From Pocillopora verrucosa (Eukaryota > Cnidaria > Anthozoa > Scleractinia > Pocilloporidae): DNA of 64,000 nucleotides. Position numbers and translations under genes: made by a program. A model generated the notes under the pieces. That model was given only the letters and a program-made list of their open reading frames with translations. It did no database searches and was not told the origin of the DNA. The stretch lies in NCBI RefSeq assembly GCF_036669915.1, contig NC_089314.1:11123665-11187664 (forward strand). The letters run 5' to 3'. The stretch's first letter is position 1; the number at the start of each line of letters is the position of its first letter. Of this stretch, positions 55,815 to 64,000 are shown piece after piece.

Positions 55815-56520
55815 TTCGGTGTTTGACCCCGTGAATAACAAGTGCCTCAGATTAAAGCACAACGGAGTCCGGGGTCCTAGTCATGACTAGTTCAAGAACC
55901 ATCTCACTTCTCGCAGTCAAAGAGTAAAGTGCAACTTATCCAGTCTTACACTTGAATGTGTCGCACCTCAAGGTTTTCTACTAACACCTTTGCTGTTCGT
56001 TATATACGCCGCTGGTTCAGGTTCCGATAATATCCAAATGACGATTTAAGGAAATCGTGACAGGGTGGAGCAATGGATGAGCAACAGCAAGCTACTACAA
56101 AACCTGAGCAAGACAAAATGTACTCTATTTGGAGAGAACAGAGGCTTGCAGGCTCGACTAACTTTAACATCCAAACGCACCGCATGGAAATTGAAAGGGT
56201 TGCCAAATTTTGCTGCGTAGCGGCAGTGATGGGTGAACATCTCTAAACAAAGTGCTCACTGAGGTTAACACACGCCTAAGCTTGCTTCACCGCTTTCAGT
56301 CATGCCTGACTCTTACAAAGCCGATCAATGTGTGTACAATTCCCTCATTCTGCCGGTTATTTGCTACACAGACACCGTTTGGGGGAGCTATCAGTTGCGC
56401 GCAGCAGTAAGTTACGGCAACTACAAAACGGAGCTGTAGGTATCACTATCAGAAGTAATAGCTCCAGTGAGCAAGGCTATCGAGGCGTTAGGCTGGTCTA
56501 ACTTTGCATTTTGCAATGCA
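55815..56520 (+). mobile_element. Right part of the RT remnant in copy 2
   Basis: Continues the LINE RT: FDPVNNKCLRLKH, a VAPQGFLLTPLLFVIYA stretch (the VPQG motif region missing from copy 1), VEQWMSNSKLLQNLSKTKC, LILPVICYTDTVWG and SKAIEALGWSNF. Several stops and frameshifts. It extends beyond the duplication boundary, so this is the original right flank. Confidence 0.78.
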
Positions 56521-56552
56521 TTGTAGAGAAAGGTGGTTTTTCGTCATGTTAC

Positions 56553-56630
56553 GAGCCCTATGAGGAATCGAACCTCAGACCTTCGGATTCCGCCCTCTGA
56601 TGCCGCTCTACCACTGAGCCACAAAGACTC
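56553..56630 (-). tRNA. tRNA-like sequence (likely SINE head or tRNA pseudogene)
   Basis: On the minus strand it runs GAGTCTT...AGGGCTC, a 7-bp acceptor-type stem with G-T pairs. It carries an A-box-like TGGCTCAGTGGTAGAGC and a B-box GGTTCGATTCC. The distance from acceptor stem to D-arm is four rather than two bases, and the anticodon stem-loop is irregular. A working tRNA is therefore unlikely. A second member occurs at 63.1 kb. Confidence 0.5.
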
Positions 56631-56844
56631 TTTAGTAAGCCTCATATGGGTTGAAACATATTAAAATATGTGTGACTCGCGACTGGAATGTCGACCGCAA
56701 AAGGTCAAATAACTGCATTTTAACGGACTTTGAAAAGCTTTTGTATCGCTCTCAATCACTTGCCCAAACAAATTTTTACAGTTTTATTGAAAACATCTTT
56801 TCGAAATTCAACCACCAAAAGCTTAATCCATTTAAACCACATGG

Positions 56845-56861
56845 GTGTGTGTGTGCGTGTG

Positions 56862-56901
<40 letters not shown>

Positions 56902-56914
56902 GGGGGGGGGGGGG
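56845..56914 (+). repeat. (GT)n microsatellite ending in a poly-G run
   Basis: GT dinucleotides with a few GC interruptions at about 56845-56898 run into roughly 15 consecutive G residues. Z-DNA- and G-quadruplex-prone. Repeat number in an assembly may be unreliable. Confidence 0.9.
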
Positions 56915-57239
56915 TGGTAGTTTCAATTATTTTGAGACTAAGAAAGATTTATGGGCAAAGTTTGAAAGAAATCGATATTTTGAACCGAAATGCATTGGAC
57001 GGCTTTTAGAGAGACTGCGACTTTAAAAAGGTAACATCACAGAGTTCATAGAAAACGTATTGAAATCCATAATGCCATTTTGAGCAGAGAAAAAAGGCAT
57101 GCGAATACAAAAAAAAAACCCCAAAACATCAAGTGCACCATTTAAACATATACTAACTTAAGGGGAAATAAGAAAGAATCAATCGTATGGACGAATGCTA
57201 TCGATTTTTTACCCGGGGTAAATAAATTAAAAATAAAAA

Positions 57240-57926
57240 TAAAATAAAATAAAATAAATTCATTATTATGTTGGCCTAGATATTTTATTAAGCTTATATT
57301 ATGCACTTATATATCCTTTTTTGACCTATGGAATAATTATTTGGGGAAATACCTATAAGACCACTCTTCAACCAATTTTCATTTTACAAAAAAGAGCTGT
57401 GCGATTAATTACCTTTTCTAGATTTGATGAGCACTCTAGTCCTTTATTTAAATCTCTTGAAATTATAAATTCCTAGACCTAGTAACTTTTCATTTAGCAA
57501 TCTTTATGTATAAATATCATAATCAATTATTGCCATCAGTCTTTAGTTCTTTTTTTAGTAAAATTTCGCAAATCCATACCTATAATACAAGGCTTGGTGC
57601 AAAACAGTCTTATTATCTTCCAAAAGCAAGAACAAATTATGGTATATTCAATATCAGATTTCAAGGTCCATCAATATGGAATTCCATTGACGAAGATATA
57701 AAATTATCTTCATTGTCTTTGTTTAAAAAGAAAGTAAAGCAGCAATTTATCAAAGATTACTAGACATCTGTATTGTCTGTGTAACTTTAAAATGGAAATA
57801 ATACTGTTTTGCAATGTATGAATTTTAGTCTCTTTAATATACTGATAGTTTTACTTTTGTGTGCGTTTATGTAACTCTTTGTTTTTGTGTCCCTGACCTA
57901 AACATTTAGACATCTTTTCTTTCAAT

Positions 57927-57971
<45 letters not shown>

Positions 57972-58062
57972 CGCCCCTATCATTGTCTGTACTATTATTA
58001 TAAATTCTTCTTTCTTGTATATTTTGGGGTGAAAAAATAAAGTTGTTCTTGTTTGGAAAAAA
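57240..58062 (+). mobile_element. 3' end of a second LINE type
   Basis: After frameshifted remnants, the last frame (57506-57763) encodes MYKYHNQLLPSVFSSFF, IHTYNTRLGAKQSYYLP and a FQGPSIWNSIDEDIK stretch ending at a stop, a typical LINE RT C-terminal tail. The 3' untranslated part contains TTTCGGGCAGCCAGCGCCCC and ends AATAAAGTTGTTCTTGTTTG at about 58062. 5'-truncated and inactive. The 3' end is well preserved, so it is moderately young. Confidence 0.78.
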
Positions 58063-58183
58063 ATTAGTAAGCTTACATCAGTTACAAGTAAGATCGATCA
58101 TAAACTTCCACAAATAAGTTGCGCCTGTAACAGATTCGTGATCGATTAATGCTGGTTAAAAATAGACTGCAAGAAAATCTTAC

Positions 58184-58399
58184 CTTTGTCGAGGAAAGGT
58201 TTCTTGGCTTTCTTTTCCGATCAGGCAATGGTCGATCCCTGATCTCTCGTGGATCACGGACGCGGCGATTCCACTCCGCATTCCAGCCGTCAAAGGACAC
58301 GATCACGAAATTATCGTCCACTTCTTTAACAGTGCACGCACACCAAACTCCTTCTTCATCGACTGCTTCAGCTTTTGAAGCCAACAGTTTTTGGAAGCG
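58184..58399 (-). CDS. Exon with MBT/Tudor-like domain (partial gene)
   Basis: The minus strand is open from 58399 (after an in-frame TAG) to a donor CGACAAAG|GTAAGATT at 58184. It encodes SKAEAVDEEGVWCACTVKE, VSFDGWNAEWNRRVRD and a basic DRKRKPRN tail. The pattern K-x-EAVD...W-ACTV...FDGW...W resembles MBT/Tudor-family modules that read methylated histones. No ATG precedes it in frame, and neither the upstream nor the following exon was located. It could be a single exon of a gene extending leftward or a retroposed or duplicated domain. Function is inferred from resemblance only. Confidence 0.45.
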
Positions 58400-58512
58400 C
58401 TATGTCGTTTTTAGTCAACCGTGCGTTTAACTTATGCGATCAAAACAGGTTTGCGATCGATAAAGCCGGTCAACTTGTTTTGATGACTCTGCAATCGGTC
58501 GCTAGGATACTG

Positions 58513-58625
58513 AGTGGTGTCCAGTATCCCTCTGTAATTCTAACGCCTCTTGCGCATGCGTCGATTAAAACCGGAATTGTTAATGAATTACACGCTTTTG
58601 TCCGTGTTGTAGTCGTGTTGTTAGC
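58513..58625. repeat. Dispersed repeat, third instance
   Basis: GTGTCCAGTATCCCTCTGTA, then CATGCGTCGATTAAAACCGG and TTAATGAATTACACGCTTTT. It matches the blocks at 29.5 and 46.4 kb but lies outside the segmental duplication. Confidence 0.6.
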
Positions 58626-58677
58626 GTAAAACGAAGTAACACCGCACTTTTTGGTCTTGTGCCGACGAAAAACGTGT

Positions 58678-59065
58678 CGAAAGGTAAAATGCTGTTTTTT
58701 TTTCTGAATAAATGCATGTCATGTAACCAAAACCGTAAGAAAGAAACGAACGAAAGAAATTTTGTGGAATATGCAAATTCCACAAAATTTCGTTTGTCGT
58801 TGTGCTTTGTAAGCGTTTTGAGGCCGCTTGTTTCTTAGGCATAAGCACTCGATATAACGAGTACGTCGCTTATCGAAAGGTAAATTACTGTTTTGTTTGC
58901 TTGTCAAATGCATATCTTATATCTAAAACCGTAAAAAAGAAACGAAACCACCTATGCAAATTCCACAATAGTTTTATGACGTTTATGCTTATGTAAGCGT
59001 CTTGGGTTTCTTGTTTTTTTGGAATATCAACCCGACATGAGCTGTGAAAAAAGACATATAAACTC
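58678..59065. repeat. Diverged tandem duplication, about 196-bp period
   Basis: Both units start CGAAAGGTAAA (58678 and 58874). They share AAAACCGTAA-AAAGAAACGA, the octamer-containing ATGCAAATTCCACAA and a TGTAAGCGT stretch. The first unit holds a perfect 14-bp inverted repeat at 58756-58791 (arm GAAATTTTGTGGAA, 8-base loop). Confidence 0.7.
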
Positions 59066-60180
59066 TTCGTCTCATCCATAACATTCACTCAACTGGCTAC
59101 GGCTCGATATTTCATGATATTCCTTACATGTATCAACTTATTTCTCCTTCACGGAAAAGGCGGTGCTTTCGAATCTTCGGAAAGGTTTCCATTCGACTTA
59201 TCGTGCGTTCATTCAACGAATATAACTGTAAATGTCCGCAAGTAAACCCAAAAAAGACATAATTAAGTGCTCTTTGCCAACGAGGAACGAAAGTCTTGAA
59301 ATTCTTCTATTTCAATCGTTTCTCTTGTTTATTACGCGTTAGTTTTCCTTTTTTTGTGTGTTTCGAGAAAATGTTTGTAAATAGGACATTGCAATGAAAA
59401 CTAATTCAACGCAGCTTTCAGTCTTGTGAGGCTATATTTTTCCCAGTTCTGTGGATGCACTTGGTTGATGGGATGAAAAAATCACTCTTTATTAGGAATC
59501 GGATGATTTCTCTTTATTCCAACACTTTTTGGGAAAATCTGGAGTAAAAAGGACACAGCGATGTTTTTCGAAAGTCGATTGATTGATTGGCTTGCGGTTA
59601 TTCGCAATCTCCTGTTATGCATTGCAGATAGACGTAGTTGGAGTAATGACTTATTCTCTTTTTATTCATTTTCCAGACGTGTTTAAAGTCTGGAATAAAA
59701 CTCCAAACTATATTCATTTCCTTGTTACACCATAGCCTTTACCCATGCTTTCTGTTAATTTTATAATGTGATTAATTATCTTCGAGAGTTGTTGATTGAC
59801 AAACTGTTCACTCGGTAAGTAAGCTGTTAATTTCCTTTACATACTCAATGCTACTACTTGGAAAAAAAACATGAATTGCAAAATCCGATTGAACATTTTT
59901 TTCAATCCGTTTAGCATTGCTACCGTGATAAACAAACGAGGCATTTTAAGATTTTCCCTATATGATCCTCATTATCTCTTGAAATCCACTCGACGTAGTC
60001 ACTGGCTGCCTTTTTTTCTTGTCACTTTTTCTGACCGCTTACCACGGTCATTCCCATAGACTCGAACAGAATACCCGTCGCTAATCTCATTTTTCCATCT
60101 ACCTTTAATTCAAAGGAGCTGAATAAAGATTTGTGAATCTGAGAGTATTTAACCCAATTTTATTTGTGAACAAAGGCATA
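59066..60180. other. Intergenic, nothing recognised
   Basis: AT-rich sequence with only short open frames and no family resemblance. A weak match to the degenerate repeat of the first 3 kb lies near 59280. Confidence 0.5.
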
Positions 60181-60184
60181 TTCT

Positions 60185-60960
60185 ACAGCTTGAGGGCCCA
60201 CTCCTAAGTCCAATTCTTTCAAAAAGAAATTGAATTTTTTCAAAAAGATTCATGTTTCTTCAGAAGAGAATTGATTATTTCAGATTCTTCATCCTCTAAG
60301 GAGAATTATAATTCTCAGGATAAGAAATCTGGTCCTTGAGGAACAAAAATTCTTATGAGACGAATCTCAAGTATGTCTGATTCTTGTAAGAAGAAAAGTA
60401 GTTTTTCCCACAAGAACAAAATTCTTTTGCCGAGAACCGGTTTATGAGATATTCTTCCGTGAGGACACACTGCTCTCCTCCCAAGATGATGTCCATTTAA
60501 GGAAAGAACTGAATGTCTTCTCCTAAGGTTACGAATTCTTATGAGAAGAATCTCATGTAAGTCTGATTCTCGTTAGAATACTAGCTTTTTCCCACAACAA
60601 CAAAATTATTTTGCCAACAACCAGTAAATAAGGTATTCTTGTGTGAAGAAACAAGGCCCCCCTCCCAAGACAAGATATTCATTTGAGGAGAATCTCATAT
60701 TTCAAGGAAGCTTATCAGAAGAATCACTGCTCTTCTTATAAGAATTTTTGTCCTTCACCAAAGAATGAATATTCGTTTTTAAATCAATAGTACTTCTCTA
60801 GAGATTGAAATTTGCTTGTGTGAAGAATAACATTCAAAATCATTCTTGCTGATAAAGTTTTTGTGCTCTTTTGAGGTCTGAATATTCAATTGAGAAAAAT
60901 CTCATGCCTTAACTAAGTTTTGTCGAATTATTGAAAGCACTGAATTTCGTCTAACACAGT
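60185..60960. repeat. AAGAAT/ATTCTT-rich block with 185-bp duplication
   Basis: ATTCTTATGAGA(A/C)GAATCTC and its relatives recur many times. Segments at about 60343-60507 and 60527-60685 align with each other: both have TCTGATTCT, TTTTTCCCACAA and CTCCTCCCAAGA in order. GAA and TTC triplets alternate often, giving many heat-shock-element-like matches by composition. Confidence 0.6.
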
Positions 60961-61442
60961 AAATTACACTGAAAAGAATTTTGATTTATTTGGTTTTATG
61001 TCTAACATACAATCAACATAACTTAAAATTAACTATTTCACTATATCGACAACTTTCACTGTTTATTACACCCATTTTGAAATCACTGGTGGTCCCTATA
61101 ATCTGATTGGCTCTGATTGGTGCGATTTATCCACGAATCGCACCATTTTTTGCTTTAAATCGCATCATTTCCCCAGCCAATGAGGAAGCTACACTAAGAA
61201 CAAAACAACCGATCAAATTTCAAGGCTTGTTTAATAACCGATCAAATTGCAGGAAAATGAAAGATAAAGAGTATCATGTGGCAAATTTTGCAACTTTTGT
61301 TTCCAGAACTCTTATTCTCCCCCCCCCCCCCCAAAAAAAAAAATGGATGAATTTAATTTCAAACTGGTTCAGTAATGCATCAATAAAATATTTGAACTGA
61401 CCAAGTCCAGTATTTGGGCGATTTCAAAATTGCTGTAATAAA

Positions 61443-61588
61443 GTGATAATTGAACCTCGTGTCGCGCAATTTTGGTCTGAAATCATACTTGTGATTTCAA
61501 ATCGAACTCACCCTGCGCACTTGTTCGATTTTGAAATCACACGTATAATTTCAGCCCAAATTGCACTCCACTCAGCTCAATTACCATT
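61443..61588. mobile_element. Long hairpin MITE
   Basis: The left arm includes ATAATTGAACCTCGTGTCGC, AATTTTGGTCTGAAATCATA and GTGATTTCAAATCGAACTC. The right arm is its imperfect complement (TTCGATTTTGAAATCACACG, TAATTTCAGCCCAAATTGCA, CTCAGCTCAATTACCA). Arms exceed 60 bp with a short loop. No coding capacity. Confidence 0.8.
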
Positions 61589-62645
61589 ATTTATCTACAT
61601 ATCTCATACTTTGTATCTAAGTGAAAAGATATATCACTTTTAAATCATACCCCATTTTGTTTGGTTTTATCTTTTAACATACAATTCACAAAAATATAAT
61701 TCACTTACATATTCGTGACAACATGATGTATACATCAAGTTATCAATTAACAACTATATCAACATTCACTGTATTAACAACTTTCAGTTTTTATATACAT
61801 ATCTCATTCTTTGTAAATTAGTCATATATATATCACTCCACTGACTGTTACAATAGCATGCCGATTGCAACCCCTAGTCCTTTTCTATGATCCCTTCTCT
61901 AGCTGAGCAACTTCTTCTGCCTCACTAGCAGTATATTTCCAGAATTTCTTTCTAATTTCTTACATTTTCACTTGAAAAGGCCACTTCATCCTCAAGTAAA
62001 CTAAGGGATTAATACAAACAGATTCCCATGGATTAAAACATCTAATTCACTATTTGTGGCACTTTAAAAATTAATTCAGAACATATTCATACCAATGAGC
62101 AATATGAATTTTAGCTGAATTGGACATTTTTTACACAAGTTTCTCTAATCAATGAAGACCTTCTATTTCATAAAGTGTGCCATCATTCAGCTGTAATTTA
62201 TCTTAACCTCGAGTTCTGCAACTGAATTAAATTTGTCAGTCCTACATTCAGTACAGCATGAACAGGGTTCAATCAATTACTGAAGAGCAGTTCCTTCCAA
62301 CAGCTTTGTTAACAACATGTTCCCAACGAATGTGAAGTCTGTTCAAGCATTATCCAGGTACTTGGACTTCATCTTAATGATATGATGCGAGCCTCGGTCG
62401 ATCGGTTGACAATAGATTATTGTAACAAGAACCCATCTGACACTCCGAGTATACCTAATACACCACTCAATATGAACCCAGATTTGAATGCCTTCCTAAG
62501 GTAGAAGTTAATCTTAGAGCGGAAGGCAGTATTGGCGGCTGAAATATCACTCCTCAAATGAGATCGAAGGGGCAATTAGATAACGGCGTAATATGTGACG
62601 AACACAGTCTGTAGATTGCACGATTATATGCCATTATCTGCTTCG
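61589..62645. other. Intergenic, nothing recognised
   Basis: AT-rich DNA with frequent TATATA stretches. No open frame with family resemblance on either strand. Confidence 0.5.
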
Positions 62646-62649
62646 ATAT

Positions 62650-63010
62650 ACATACTGTAAGATTTTAAGCCTTTAACCGACGGCGTAAAATCTTACATGT
62701 ATACATTACCGACTGGAAGAAATTATGCCGTTAGTTTACGGCGTAAAATCTGACAGTATATATATCTCACACTGGTAGAAATAACGCCGTTAGTTAACGG
62801 CATAAAACTTTACAGTATATGTATTACCGACTGAGCCAAATTATGGCGTTAGTTAACGGTGTAATTTGGTTTAGTCGGTATAAGTACATACTTTAAGGTT
62901 TTACGCCTTTAAGTAACGGCGTAATTTGGCTCAGTCGTATATATACATATTGTAAAGTTTTACGCTGTTAACTAACAGCATAACTTGGCTCAGTCGGTAA
63001 TAAACATTAC
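62650..63010. repeat. Six-unit palindromic satellite
   Basis: Six units at roughly 58-61 bp spacing each carry a palindrome related to GCCGTTAGTTAACGGC, centred near 62678, 62735, 62793, 62853, 62912 and 62971. Spacers alternate between TACAGTATAT-like and CCGACTGAGCCAAATTA-like segments, some in inverted orientation. Several units have compensating changes that keep the pairing (for example GCTGTTAACTAACAGC). Confidence 0.85.
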
Positions 63011-63086
63011 GCTATCGACATTGCTGATCCTAGCAGTATGCAGGACGCGTGTCATATGAACTTCTTAATAGACCTCGCTCACCGTG

Positions 63087-63161
63087 GAGTCTCTGTGGCT
63101 CAGTGGTAGAGTATCGGAGCGCGGAATCCGACGGTCTGAGGTTTGATTCTTCATGGGACTC
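63087..63161 (+). tRNA. tRNA-like sequence (likely SINE head or tRNA pseudogene)
   Basis: GAGTCTC at the start pairs with GGGACTC at the end. It has an A-box-like TGGCTCAGTGGTAGAG and a weakened B-box GGTTTGATTCT. The anticodon arm TCGGA/TCCGA closes an 8-base loop instead of 7. Close relative of the 56.55 kb sequence. Better explained as a pol III-type repeat than a working tRNA. Confidence 0.45.
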
Positions 63162-63267
63162 AGAATTTTTACTTTGTCCCACACGTGACAAAACGATATA
63201 TATCTTTCTTTAAAGTCACTCTACCCAAGCGTAATTTTATGTACGTACTAAATTCCTCTGTCTTCAG

Positions 63268-64000
63268 ATTATGGACAACTCGGTCATCAAACGAGACTCA
63301 GGCATGGTAAATGATCTCACCACAGCCTTCCAAGAGTATGCAAAAAGTCTCGGAAGGATGGATCTTTACAACTATTACTTTACCTTTCGGCGCAACGATG
63401 TGAAAGATCTGACTAAGGTTGAGTTTGGAAAAATTATGGACGACTACCAAATACCAAGCACGCAACGTTACGGAAGGAGGGGCAACTTGGTTGTCATAGA
63501 TCACCAAGAATCAGGTTCCATACGAAAGACCATTCTAATATTTGCCCGATCAAAAAACCGCAAGTATGATGTTGTTGTGGCCGAAGGGAAGATGTCGACC
63601 AATTTGGACTGGGAAAGGTATTGCGCTTCGCTTTTATTTTGGCATGTTCGTCTTCCATTGTTTATCGTTATTTCAGTTTGTAACAAAATACAAAAGGGAC
63701 TCACCTTTACAAGGAGGCTCTCGTTCTCTTTTATTTTGTTTTTAATTATTTACCTTGTCTTTTCTTCGCAGGACTGGATGGACTGCATTTATGTCAGCTG
63801 CCATAAGTGGGGCAGCTTATTATGCGACTAATCCTACCCTGGGGATTGTGGCTGGGGCAATAAGTTTATTTAGAATTGGGAGTAACATAAATAGTGGCCC
63901 AAACAACCACGAATTTGAAGATGTCGTCACCGATTTCATGATTAAGCAGCTGATTGCAGCTCAAGATTTGATCGTGGAAAGACAGGGCAAACTTGCATTT
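63268..64000 (+). CDS. Unrecognised protein, 5' coding exons, cut by window end
   Basis: The first coding exon is 63271-63617, preceded by an acceptor TCTTCAG just before ATTATGG, so a leader exon probably lies upstream. Donor GGGAAAG|GTATTG is at 63617. The second exon starts at 63772 after TTCTTCGCAG and is open to the window end (phase matches: AG+G). Of about 192 residues seen, 1-116 are soluble and charged (NYYFTFRRNDVKDLTKVEFG). Residues about 122-150 are Gly/Ala-rich and hydrophobic (FMSAAISGAAYYATNPTLGI, VAGAISLFRIG), a possible membrane or amphipathic segment. A helical region then follows (FEDVVTDFMIKQLIAAQDLI). I do not recognise the family. Confidence 0.65.

Larger units (their letters stand above)
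37769..56455. repeat. Tandem segmental duplication, copy 2
   Basis: Matches copy 1 from its left edge through the ABCC4-like gene to the RT remnant. The differences are insertions at about 42181-42366 and 51634-55814, and lack of the retrotransposon present in copy 1. The right boundary is where the RT remnant in copy 1 stops matching (GGCTCC at about 56461 continues here into more LINE sequence). Confidence 0.86.

Noticed and set aside
51615-55835. Target-site duplication for the Mutator-like element
   Set aside because: The left flank GACTAAA and right flank TTCGGTG do not match, and the empty site in copy 1 (GACTAAAAGAAGG) does not resolve it.
56651-57026. Two overlapping open frames across the GT/poly-G run
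   Set aside because: The peptides are mainly translated microsatellite and no splice or start context supports them.
1-64000. Prokaryotic features (operons, ribosome binding sites, CRISPR arrays)
   Set aside because: All well-supported genes are spliced animal genes. The tandem repeats lack the short regular repeat-spacer pattern of CRISPR.

Overview
This is eukaryotic (animal) DNA. Genes are split by introns with GT..AG borders, intergenic DNA is AT-rich, and decayed retrotransposons and small inverted-repeat elements are abundant. The mix of a KLHL2/3 gene, PFDN1, FAM185A, tandem ABCC4-type transporters, PHD/endonuclease/RT non-LTR elements, a Penelope-like fragment and a Mutator-like transposon with an exonuclease tail fits an anthozoan cnidarian, most likely a stony coral. 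That assignment rests on recalled families, not on a search.

Layout. 1-7.1 kb: no intact gene; degenerate repeats, a coiled-coil pseudogene and a LINE tail. 7.16-13.04 kb (minus): a complete five-exon KLHL2/3-type gene (590 aa) with repeats in its introns. 15.67-17.99 kb (minus): a complete four-exon prefoldin subunit 1 gene. It is head-to-head, across 172 bp, with a complete four-exon FAM185A gene (18.16-20.86 kb, plus). 21.17-56.46 kb: a tandem duplication of a segment of about 16.6 kb. Each copy carries a full ABCC4/MRP4-like ABC transporter gene on the minus strand. The two copies act as controls for each other: copy 1 gained a PHD/endonuclease/RT non-LTR retrotransposon, and copy 2 gained a 4.18 kb DNA transposon and a short LINE/SINE tail. 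A Penelope-like fragment, a MITE and an older RT remnant are shared and so predate the duplication. 56.5-63.2 kb: tRNA-like sequences, a GT/poly-G microsatellite, a LINE tail, an exon with an MBT/Tudor-like domain, hairpin repeats and a palindromic satellite. 63.27 kb to the end: the first coding exons of an unrecognised gene that runs off the window.

The most notable item is the 51634-55814 transposon. It has matching 12-14 bp terminal inverted repeats and an empty site in the sister copy. It encodes a Mutator-like transposase joined to a DnaQ/DEDDh-type 3'-5' exonuclease. This copy is broken by a stop codon, a frameshift in a G run and an Asp-to-Asn change in the third exonuclease motif.

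The host genes are not an operon or pathway. KLHL2/3 is a Cullin-3 ubiquitin-ligase adaptor, PFDN1 is a subunit of a cytosolic chaperone, FAM185A is poorly characterised and possibly mitochondrial, and the ABCC4-like pair are membrane exporters.
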